A stretch of DNA of 64,000 nucleotides, taken from contig BDSL01000202.1 in assembly GCA_003116995.1 (NCBI GenBank), positions 1-64,000 on the forward strand, read 5' to 3'. The translations under genes and the position numbers were made by a program. Shown here one piece after another: positions 46,811 to 56,866 of the stretch. The DNA comes from Yamagishiella unicocca (lineage: Eukaryota > Chlorophyta > Chlorophyceae > Chlamydomonadales > Volvocaceae). Positions within the stretch are counted from its first letter, which is position 1. Each line of letters begins with the position of its first letter. The notes beneath the pieces were generated by a model. The model did no database searches. It saw only the letters and a list, made by a program, of their open reading frames with translations, and was not told the DNA's origin.

Positions 46811-49800
46811 TTTTCGGGGCCCGTCCCCCCCCCCCCCCTCTTTTGCTGCCCCCCCTGCCTTGCTTTCTTCTCCTGCCCCCCTGCGTCTCCTCTTGCTCTC
46901 CTTTGTCGTCCCTTCGGGTCCTGTCCTGCTCCCCCCTCCGCCTCCCTCCCCGCTGTCCCGCCGTGCCCCCTCCGGCCCCCGCTGCTCCCCCTGGGCTCCC
47001 TTCCTCTTCTCCCTCTTCTCTGTCCTCCTTCCGGCCCCTGGCCCCGCCCCCCTCTTTTTGGTCCTCGGTTCCCTTTTGGCCTCCTGCTGGTTTCTCCCTG
47101 GTTTCGGGGCCCTCCCCCCCCCCCCCCTGCTGCCCCCCTGCCTTGCTTTCTTCTCCTGCCCCCCGCGTCTCCTCTTGCTCTCCTTGTCGTCCCTTCGGGT
47201 CCTGTCCTGCTCCCCCCCGCCTCCCTCCCCGCTGTCCCGCCGTGCCCCCTCGGCCCCCGCTTGCTCCCCTGGGCTCCCCTTCCTCTTCTCCCTCTTCTCT
47301 GTCCCCTTCCGGCCCCTGGCCCGCCCCCCTCTTTTTGGTCCTCGGTTCCCTTTTGGCCTCCTGCTGGTTTCTCCCTGGTTTCGGGGCCCCTCCCCCCCCC
47401 CCTTTTGCTGCCCCCCTGCCTTGCTTTCTTCTCCTGCCCCCCTGCGTCTCCTCTTGCTCTCCTTTGTCGTCCCTTCGGGTCCTGTCCTGCTCCCCCCTCC
47501 GCCTCCCTCCCCGCTGTCCCGCCGTGCCCCCTCCGGCCCCCGCTCGCTCCCCCTGGGCTCCCCTTCCTCTTCTCCTTCTCTGTCCTCCTTCCGGCCCCTG
47601 GCCCCGCCCCCTCTTTTTGGTCCTCGGTTCCCTTTTGGCCTCCTGCTGGTTTCTCCCTGGTTTCGGGGCCCGTCCCCCCCCCCCCCCTCTTTTGCTGCCC
47701 CCCCTGCCTTGCTTTCTTCTCCTGCCCCCCTGCGTCTCCTCTTGCTCTCCTTTGTCGTCCCTTCGGTCCTGTCCTGCTCCCCCTCCGCCTCCCTCCCCCG
47801 CTGTCCCGCCGTGCCCCCTCCGGCCCCCGCTTGCTCCCCTGGGCTCCCTCCTCTTTCCCTCTTCTCTGTCCTCCTTCCGGCCCCCTGGCCCCGCCCCCTC
47901 TTTTTGGTCCTCGGTTCCCTTTTGGCCTCCTGCTGGTTTCTCCCTGGTTTCGGGGCCCCTCCCCCCCCCCCCTTTTTGCTGCCCCCCCGCCTTGCTTTCT
48001 TCTCCTGCCCCCCTGCGTCTCCTCTTGCTCTCCTTTGCGTCCCTTCGGTCCGTCCTGCTCCCCCCTCCGCCTCCTCCCCGCTGTCCGCCGTGCCCCTCCG
48101 GCCCCCGCTTGCTCCCCGGCTCCCCCTCTTCTCCCTCTTCTCTGTCCTCCTTCCGGCCCCTGGCCCGCCCCTCTTTTTGGTCCTCGGTTCCCCTTTTGGC
48201 CTCCTGCTGGTTTCTCCCTGGTTTCGGGCCCCTCCCCCCCCCCCTCTTTTGCTGCCCCCCCTGCCTTGCTTTCTTCTCCTGCCCCCCTGCGTCTCCTCTT
48301 GCTCTCCTTTGTCGTCCCTTCGGTCCTGTCCTGCTCCCCCCTCCGCCTCCTCCCCCGCTGTCCCGCCGTGCCCCTCCGGCCCCCGCTTGCTCCCCTGGGC
48401 TCCCTTCCTCTTCTCCCTCTTCTCTGTCCTCCTTCCGGCCCCCTGGCCCCGCCCCTCTTTTTGGTCCTCGGTTCCCCTTTTGGCCTCCTGCTGGTTTCTC
48501 CCTGGTTTCGGGGCCCCTCCCCCCCCCCCCTCTTTTGCTGCCCCCCCCTGCCTTGCTTTCTTCTCCTGCCCCCCTGCGTCTCCTCTTGCTCTCCTTTGTC
48601 GTCCCTTCGGGTCCTGTCCTGCTCCCCCCTCCGCCTCCCTCCCCGCTGTCCCGCCGTGCCCCTCCGGCCCCCGCTTGCTCCCCTGGGCTCCCCTTCCTCT
48701 TCTCCCTCTTCTCTGTCCTCCTTCCGGCCCCCTGGCCCCGCCCCCTCTTTTTGGTCCTCGGTTCCCCTTTTGGCCTCCTGCTGGTTTCTCCCTGGTTTCG
48801 GGGCCCCTCCCCCCCCCCCCCTCTTTTGCTGCCCCCCCTGCCTTGCTTTCTTCTCCTGCCCCCCTGCGTCTCCTCTTGCTCTCCTTTGTCGTCCCTTCGG
48901 GTCCTGTCCTGCTCCCCCCTCCGCCTCCCTCCCCCGCTGTCCCGCCGTGCCCCCTCCGGCCCCCGCTTGCTCCCCTGGCTCCCTTCCTCTTCTCCTCTTC
49001 TCTGTCCTCCTTCCGGCCCCCTGGCCCCGCCCCCTCTTTTTGGTCCTCGGTTCCCTTTTGGCCTCCTGCTGGTTTCTCCCTGGTTTCGGGGCCCCTCCCC
49101 CCCCCCCTCTTTTGCTGCCCCCCCCTGCCTTGCTTTCTTCTCCTGCCCCCCTGCGTCTCCTCTTGCTCTCCTTTGTCGTCCCTTCGGGTCCTGTCCTGCT
49201 CCCCCTCCGCCTCCCTCCCCCGCTGTCCCGCCGTGCCCCCTCCGGCCCCCGCTTGCTCCCCTGGGCTCCCCTTCCTCTTCTCCTCTTCTCTGTCCTCCTT
49301 CCGGCCCCCTGGCCCCGCCCCCTCTTTTTGGTCCTCGGTTCCCCTTTTGGCCTCCTGCTGGTTTCTCCCTGGTTTCGGGGCCCCTCCCCCCCCCCCCCTC
49401 TTTTGCTGCCCCCCCCTGCCTTGCTTTCTTCTCCTGCCCCCCTGCGTCTCCTCTTGCTCTCCTTTGTCGTCCCTTCGGGTCCTGTCCTGCTCCCCCTCGC
49501 CTCCCTCCCCCGCTGTCCCGCCGTGCCCCCTCCGGCCCCCGCTTGCTCCCCTGGGCTCCCCTTCCTCTTCTCCCTCTTCTCTGTCCTCCTTCCGGCCCCC
49601 TGGCCCCGCCCCCTCTTTTTGGTCCTCGGTTCCCCTTTTGGCCTCCTGCTGGTTTCTCCCTGGTTTCGGGGCCCCTCCCCCCCCCCCCCTCTTTTGCTGC
49701 CCCCCCTGCCTTGCTTTCTTCTCCTGCCCCCCTGCGTCTCCTCTTGCTCTCCTTTGTCGTCCCTTCGGGTCCTGTCCTGCTCCCCCTCCGCCTCCCTCCC

Positions 49801-52800
49801 CCGCTGTCCCGCCGTGCCCCTCCGGCCCCCGCTTGCTCCCCTGGGCTCCCCTCCTCTTCTCCCTCTTCTCTGTCCTCCTTCCGGCCCCCTGGCCCCGCCC
49901 CCTCTTTTTGGTCCTCGGTTCCCTTTTGGCCTCCTGCTGGTTTCTCCCTGGTTTCGGGGCCCCTCCCCCCCCCCCCCTCTTTTGCTGCCCCCCCTGCCTT
50001 GCTTTCTTCTCCTGCCCCCCTGCGTCTCCTCTTGCTCTCCTTTGTCGTCCCTTCGGGTCCTGTCCTGCTCCCCCTCCGCCTCCTCCCCCGCTGTCCCGCC
50101 GTGCCCCCTCCGGCCCCCGCTTGCTCCCCTGGGCTCCCCTCCTCTTCTCCCTCTTCTCTGTCCTCCTTCCGGCCCCTGGCCCCGCCCCCTCTTTTTGGTC
50201 CTCGGTTCCCTTTTGGCCTCCTGCTGGTTTCTCCCTGGTTTCGGGGCCCCTCCCCCCCCCCCCTCTTTTGCTGCCCCCCCTGCCTTGCTTTCTTCTCCTG
50301 CCCCCCTGCGTCTCCTCTTGCTCTCCTTTGTCGTCCCTTCGGGTCCTGTCCTGCTCCCCCCTCCGCCTCCCTCCCCCGCTGTCCCGCCGTGCCCCCTCCG
50401 GCCCCCGCTTGCTCCCCTGGGCTCCCCTTCCTCTTCTCCCTCTTCTCTGTCCTCCTTCCGGCCCCCTGGCCCCGCCCCCTCTTTTTGGTCCTCGGTTCCC
50501 TTTTGGCCTCCTGCTGGTTTCTCCCTGGTTTCGGGGCCCTCCCCCCCCCCCCCTCTTTTGCTGCCCCCCCTGCCTTGCTTTCTTCTCCTGCCCCCCTGCG
50601 TCTCCTCTTGCTCTCCTTTGTCGTCCCTTCGGTCCTGTCCTGCTCCCCCCTCCGCCTCCCTCCCCCGCTGTCCCGCCGTGCCCCTCCGGCCCCCGCTTGC
50701 TCCCCTGGGCTCCCTTCCTCTTCTCCTCTTCTCTGTCCTCCTTCCGGCCCCCTGGCCCCGCCCCCTCTTTTTGGTCCTCGGTTCCCTTTTGGCCTCCTGC
50801 TGGTTTCTCCCTGGTTTCGGGGCCCCTCCCCCCCCCCCCCCTCTTTTGCTGCCCCCCCCTGCCTTGCTTTCTTCTCCTGCCCCCCTGCGTCTCCTCTTGC
50901 TCTCCTTTGTCGTCCCTTCGGTCCTGTCCTGCTCCCCCTCCGCCTCCCTCCCCCGCTGTCCCGCCGTGCCCCTCCGGCCCCCGCTTGCTCCCCTGGGCTC
51001 CCCTTCCTCTTCTCCTCTTCTCTGTCCTCCTTCCGGCCCCTGGCCCCGCCCCCTCTTTTTGGTCCTCGGTTCCCTTTTGGCCTCCTGCTGGTTTCTCCCT
51101 GGTTTCGGGGCCCCTCCCCCCCCCCCCCTCTTTTGCTGCCCCCCCTGCCTTGCTTTCTTCTCCTGCCCCCCTGCGTCTCCTCTTGCTCTCCTTTGTCGTC
51201 CCTTCGGGTCCTGTCCTGCTCCCCCTCCGCCTCCCTCCCCCGCTGTCCCGCCGTGCCCCCTCCGGCCCCCGCTTGCTCCCCTGGGCTCCCCTTCCTCTTC
51301 TCCTCTTCTCTGTCCTCCTTCCGGCCCCTGGCCCCGCCCCCTCTTTTTGGTCCTCGGTTCCCTTTTGGCCTCCTGCTGGTTTCTCCCTGGTTTCGGGGCC
51401 CTCCCCCCCCCCCCCCTCTTTTGCTGCCCCCCCTGCCTTGCTTTCTTCTCCTGCCCCCCCTGCGTCTCCTCTTGCTCTCCTTTGTCGTCCCTTCGGGTCC
51501 TGTCCTGCTCCCCCCTCCGCCTCCTCCCCCGCTGTCCCGCCGTGCCCCCTCCGGCCCCCGCTTGCTCCCCCTGGGCTCCCCTCCTCTTCTCCTCTTCTCT
51601 GTCCTCCTTCCGGCCCCCTGGCCCGCCCCCTCTTTTTGGTCCTCGGTTCCCCTTTTGGCCTCCTGCTGGTTTCTCCCTGGTTTCGGGGCCCCTCCCCCCC
51701 CCCCCTCTTTTGCTGCCCCCCCTGCCTTGCTTTCTTCTCCTGCCCCCCTGCGTCTCCTCTTGCTCTCCTTTGTCGTCCCTTCGGGTCCTGTCCTGCTCCC
51801 CCCTCCGCCTCCCTCCCCGCTGTCCCGCCGTGCCCCCTCCGGCCCCCGCTGCTCCCCTGGGCTCCCCTTCCTCTTCTCCTCTTCTCTGTCCTCCTTCCGG
51901 CCCCCTGGCCCCGCCCCCTCTTTTTGGTCCTCGGTTCCCCTTTTGGCCTCCTGCTGGTTTCTCCCTGGTTTCGGGGCCCCTCCCCCCCCCCCCTCTTTTG
52001 CTGCCCCCCCCTGCCTTGCTTTCTTCTCCTGCCCCCCCTGCGTCTCCTCTTGCTCTCCTTTGTCGTCCCTTCGGGTCCTGTCCTGCTCCCCCCTCCGCCT
52101 CCCTCCCCGCTGTCCCGCCGTGCCCCCTCCGGCCCCCGCTCGCTCCCCTGGGCTCCCCTTCCTCTTCTCCTCTTCTCTGTCCTCCTTCCGGCCCCCTGGC
52201 CCCGCCCCCTCTTTTTGGTCCTCGGTTCCCTTTTGGCCTCCTGCTGGTTTCTCCCTGGTTTCGGGGCCCTCCCCCCCCCCCTCTTTTGCTGCCCCCCCTG
52301 CCTTGCTTTCTTCTCCTGCCCCCCCTGCGTCTCCTCTTGCTCTCCTTTGTCGTCCCTTCGGGTCCTGTCCTGCTCCCCCTCCGCCTCCCTCCCCGCTGTC
52401 CCGCCGTGCCCCTCCGGCCCCCGCTCGCTCCCCCTGGGCTCCCTTCCTCTTCTCCCTCTTCTCTGTCCTCCTTCCGGCCCCTGGCCCCGCCCCCTCTTTT
52501 GGTCCTCGGTTCCCTTTTGGCCTCCTGCTGGTTTCTCCCTGGTTTCGGGGCCCTCCCCCCCCCCCCCTTTTTGCTGCCCCCCCTGCCTTGCTTTCTTCTC
52601 CTGCCCCCCTGCGTCTCCTCTTGCTCTCCTTTGTCGTCCCTTCGGGTCCTGTCCTGCTCCCCCTCGCCTCCCTCCCCGCTGTCCCGCCGTGCCCCCTCCG
52701 GCCCCCGCTCGCTCCCCTGGGCTCCCCTCCTCTTCTCCCTCTTCTCTGTCCTCCTTCCGGCCCCCTGGCCCCGCCCCCTCTTTTTGGTCCTCGGTTCCCC

Positions 52801-55800
52801 TTTTGGCCTCCTGCTGGTTTCTCCCTGGTTTCGGGGCCCTCCCCCCCCCCCCTTTTTGCTGCCCCCCCTGCCTTGCTTTCTTCTCCTGCCCCCCTGCGTC
52901 TCCTCTTGCTCTCCTTTGTCGTCCCTTCGGGTCCTGTCCTGCTCCCCCCTCCGCCTCCTCCCCGCTGTCCCGCCGTGCCCCTCCGGCCCCCGCTCGCTCC
53001 CCTGGGCTCCCTCCTCTTCTCCTCTTCTCTGTCCTCCTTCCGGCCCCTGGCCCCGCCCCCTCTTTTTGGTCCTCGGTTCCCCTTTTGGCCTCCTGCTGGT
53101 TTCTCCCTGGTTTCGGGGCCCCTCCCCCCCCCCCCTCTTTTGCTGCCCCCCCTGCCTTGCTTTCTTCTCCTGCCCCCCTGCGTCTCCTCTTGCTCTCCTT
53201 TGTCGTCCCTTCGGGTCCTGTCCTGCTCCCCCCTCGCCTCCCTCCCCCGCTGTCCCGCCGTGCCCCTCCGGCCCCCGCTCGCTCCCCTGGGCTCCCCTTC
53301 CTCTTCTCCTCTTCTCTGTCCTCCTTCCGGCCCCTGGCCCCGCCCCCTCTTTTTGGTCCTCGGTTCCCCTTTTGGCCTCCTGCTGGTTTCTCCCTGGTTT
53401 CGGGGCCCTCCCCCCCCCCCCCTCTTTTGCTGCCCCCCCTGCCTTGCTTTCTTCTCCTGCCCCCCTGCGTCTCCTCTTGCTCTCCTTTGTCGTCCCTTCG
53501 GGTCCTGTCCTGCTCCCCCCTCCGCCTCCCTCCCCGCTGTCCCGCCGTGCCCCCTCCGGCCCCCGCTCGCTCCCCCTGGGCTCCCCTCCTCTTCTCCTCT
53601 TCTCTGTCCTCCTTCCGGCCCCTGGCCCCGCCCCCTCTTTTTGGTCCTCGGTTCCCCTTTTGGCCTCCTGCTGGTTTCTCCCTGGTTTCGGGGCCCTCCC
53701 CCCCCCCCCCTCTTTTGCTGCCCCCCCTGCCTTGCTTTCTTCTCCTGCCCCCCTGCGTCTCCTCTTGCTCTCCTTTGTCGTCCCTTCGGGTCCTGTCCTG
53801 CTCCCCCCTCCGCCTCCCTCCCCCGCTGTCCCGCCGTGCCCCCTCCGGCCCCCGCTCGCTCCCCCTGGGCTCCCTCCTCTTCTCCTCTTCTCTGTCCTCC
53901 TTCCGGCCCCTGGCCCCGCCCCCTCTTTTTGGTCCTCGGTTCCCCTTTTGGCCTCCTGCTGGTTTCTCCCTGGTTTCGGGGCCCTCCCCCCCCCCCCTCT
54001 TTTGCTGCCCCCCCTGCCTTGCTTTCTTCTCCTGCCCCCCTGCGTCTCCTCTTGCTCTCCTTTGTCGTCCCTTCGGGTCCTGTCCTGCTCCCCCTCCCTC
54101 CCTCCCCCGCTGTCCGCCGTGCCCCTCCGGCCCCCGCTCGCTCCCCTGGGCTCCCCTCCTCTTCTCCCTCTTCTCTGTCCTCCTTCCGGCCCCTGGCCCC
54201 GCCCCCTCTTTTTGGTCCTCGGTTCCCCTTTTGGCCTCCTGCTGGTTTCTCCCTGGTTTCGGGGCCCTCCCCCCCCCCCCCTCTTTTGCTGCCCCCCCTG
54301 CCTTGCTTTCTTCTCCTGCCCCCCTGCGTCTCTCTTGCTCTCCTTTGTCGTCCCTTCGGGTCCTGTCCTGCTCCCCCCTCCGCCTCCCTCCCCCGCTGTC
54401 CCGCCGTGCCCCTCCGGCCCCCGCTCGCTCCCCTGGGCTCCCTTCCTCTTCTCCCTCTTCTCTGTCCTCCTTCCGGCCCCTGGCCCCGCCCCCTCTTTTT
54501 GGTCCTCGGTTCCCCTTTTGGCCTCCTGCTGGTTTCTCCCTGGTTTCGGGGCCCTCCCCCCCCCCCCCTCTTTTGCTGCCCCCCCTGCCTTGCTTTCTTC
54601 TCCTGCCCCCCTGCGTCTCCTCTTGCTCTCCTTTGTCGTCCCTTCGGGTCCTGTCCTGCTCCCCCTCGCCTCCCTCCCCGCTGTCCCGCCGTGCCCCTCC
54701 GGCCCCCGCTCGCTCCCCTGGCTCCCCTTCCTCTTCTCCTCTTCTCTGTCCTCCTTCCGGCCCCTGGCCCCGCCCCCTCTTTTTGGTCCTCGGTTCCCCT
54801 TTTGGCCTCCTGCTGGTTTCTCCCTGGTTTCGGGGCCCTCCCCCCCCCCCCTCTTTTGCTGCCCCCCTGCCTTGCTTTCTTCTCCTGCCCCCCTGCGTCT
54901 CCTCTTGCTCTCCTTTGTCGTCCCTTCGGGTCCTGTCCTGCTCCCCCCTCCGCCTCCCTCCCCGCTGTCCCGCCGTGCCCCTCCGGCCCCCGCTCGCTCC
55001 CCTGGGCTCCCTTCCTCTTCTCCTCTTCTCTGTCCTCCTTCCGGCCCCTGGCCCCGCCCCTCTTTTTGGTCCTCGGTTCCCCTTTTGGCCTCCTGCTGGT
55101 TTCTCCCTGGTTTCGGGGGCCCTCCCCCCCCCCCCCTCTTTTGCTGCCCCCCCTGCCTTGCTTTCTTCTCCTGCCCCCCCTGCGTCTCCTCTTGCTCTCC
55201 TTTGTCGTCCCTTCGGGTCCTGTCCTGCTCCCCCCTCCGCCTCCCTCCCCCGCTGTCCCGCCGTGCCCCTCCGGCCCCCGCTGCTCCCCCTGGGCTCCCT
55301 TCCTCTTCTCTCTTCTCTGTCCTCCTTCCGGCCCCTGGCCCCGCCCCCCTCTTTTTGGTCCTCGGTTCCCCTTTTGGCCTCCTGCTGGTTTCTCCCTGGT
55401 TTCGGGGCCCTCCCCCCCCCCCCCTCTTTTGCTGCCCCCCCCTGCCTTGCTTTCTTCTCCTGCCCCCCTGCGTCTCCTCTTGCTCTCCTTTGTCGTCCCT
55501 TCGGGTCCTGTCCTGCTCCCCCCTCGCCTCCCTCCCCGCTGTCCCGCCGTGCCCCCTCCGGCCCCCGCTCGCTCCCCCTGGGCTCCCCTTCCTCTTCTCC
55601 TCTTCTCTGTCCTCCTTCCGGCCCCTGGCCCCGCCCCCTCTTTTTGGTCCTCGGTTCCCCTTTTGGCCTCCTGCTGGTTTCTCCCTGGTTTCGGGGCCCT
55701 CCCCCCCCCCCTCTTTTGCTGCCCCCCCTGCCTTGCTTTCTTCTCCTGCCCCCCTGCGTCTCCTCTTGCTCTCCTTTGTCGTCCCTTCGGTCCTGTCCTG

Positions 55801-56490
55801 CTCCCCCTCGCCTCCCTCCCCGCTGTCCCGCCGTGCCCCTCCGGCCCCCGCTCGCTCCCCTGGCTCCTTCCTCTTCTCTCTTCTCTGTCCTCCTTCCGGC
55901 CCCTGGCCCCGCCCCCTCTTTTTGGTCCTCGGTTCCCTTTTGGCCTCCTGCTGGTTTCTCCCTGGTTTCGGGGCCCTCCCCCCCCCCCCCTTTTTGCTGC
56001 CCCCCCTGCCTTGCTTTCTTCTCCTGCCCCCCTGCGTCTCCTCTTGCTCTCCTTTGTCGTCCCTTCGGGTCCTGTCCTGCTCCCCCTCCGCCTCCCTCCC
56101 GCTGTCCCGCCGTGCCCCCTCCGGCCCCCGCTCGCTCCCCCTGGGCTCCCCTTCCTCTTCTCTCTTCTCTGTCCTCCTTCCGGCCCCTGGCCCCGCCCCC
56201 CTCTTTTTGGTCCTCGGTTCCCCTTTTGGCCTCCTGCTGGTTTCTCCCTGGTTTCGGGGCCCTCCCCCCCCCCCCTCTTTTGCTGCCCCCCCTGCCTTGC
56301 TTTCTTCTCCTGCCCCCCTGCGTCTCCTCTTGCTCTCCTTTGTCGTCCCTTCGGGTCCTGTCCTGCTCCCCCTCCGCCTCCCTCCCCGCTGTCCCGCCGT
56401 GCCCCCTCCGGCCCCCGCTCGCTCCCCCTGGCTCCCCCTCTTCTCTCTTCTCTGTCCTCCTTCCGGCCCCTGGCCCCGCCCCCTCTTTTT
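46811..56490. repeat. Satellite family A, block 4 (very regular V2 array)
   Basis: About 33-34 consecutive monomers with spacing close to 290. For example, the GGTTTCTCCCTGG landmark lies at 48,493, 48,783 and 49,071. All copies have GGTTCCC(C)TTTT and C(C)CCCGCTGTCC, and almost all have GGGGCCC(C)TCCC. I found no A anywhere in it. Sub-variants occur in runs of neighbours. GCTTGCTCCCC is found in 14 consecutive copies (about 47,828-51,565). GGGGCCCTCCC, with one C fewer, prevails from about 52,260 on. TTCTCCCTCTTC is common from 47.0 to 50.5 kb and again at 52.4-52.8 and 54.2-54.5 kb. Such cohorts suggest local amplification. No coding function. Confidence 0.97.
47828..51565. repeat. Cohort of 14 consecutive copies with the GCTTGCTCCCC variant
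   Basis: CGCTCGCTCC is replaced by CGCTTGCTCC in copies at about 47,828, 48,108, 48,385, 48,672, 48,964, 49,251, 49,541, 49,831, 50,117, 50,407, 50,694, 50,982, 51,269 and 51,558. The change is a CpG-to-TpG transition. Before the run it occurs only at about 41,727, 43,461 and 47,257. From 51,849 on the copies read CGCTGCTCC or CGCTCGCTCC. The variant must have been amplified together with its neighbours or spread by gene conversion. Confidence 0.9.
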
Positions 56491-56866
56491 GGTCCTCGGT
56501 TCCCTTTGGCTCCTGCTGGTTTCTCCCTGGTTTCGGGGCCCTCCCCCCCCCCCTTTTTGCTGCCCCCCTGCCTTGCTTTCTTCTCCTGCCCCCTGCGTCT
56601 CCTCTTGCTCTCCTTTGCGTCCCTTCGGTCCTGTCCTGCTCCCCCTCCTCCTCCCGCTGTCCCCGTGCCCCTCCGGCCCCCGCTCGCTCCCCTGGGTCCC
56701 CTCCTCTTTCCTCTTCTCTGTCCTCCTTCGGCCGCCCCCTCTTGGCCCTCGTTCCTCCTCCTTTCTCTGGTTTCGGCCCCCCCCCGCGCCCCGCTTGCCT
56801 TCCCTCCCCCTGCGTCCCTCTTCTCCTTTGTCGCCTCGGCCGCTGCCCCCCCCCTGCTCCCCCCCC
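56491..56866. repeat. Decayed edge of the family A array
   Basis: The last monomers lose bases progressively: CCCTTTGGCTCC near 56,505, CTTTGCGTCCC near 56,615 and TCCTTCGGCCGCCCC near 56,725. The final partial copy (about 56,731-56,840) still follows the family A order (TCTGGTTTCGG, C-run, CTTGCC, CCTGCGTC, CTCCTTTGTCG), but about one third of the bases are missing or changed. Family B words begin immediately after it. Satellite edges that are rarely homogenised usually look like this. Confidence 0.85.

Noticed and set aside
1..56866. A clear higher-order repeat made of several monomers
   Set aside because: I looked for diagnostic variants that recur every n copies (CTCCGCC/CTCTGCC, CCGCGCC/CCGGCCC). 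They occur in irregular order or in local runs, not periodically. A computed self-alignment could still find one.
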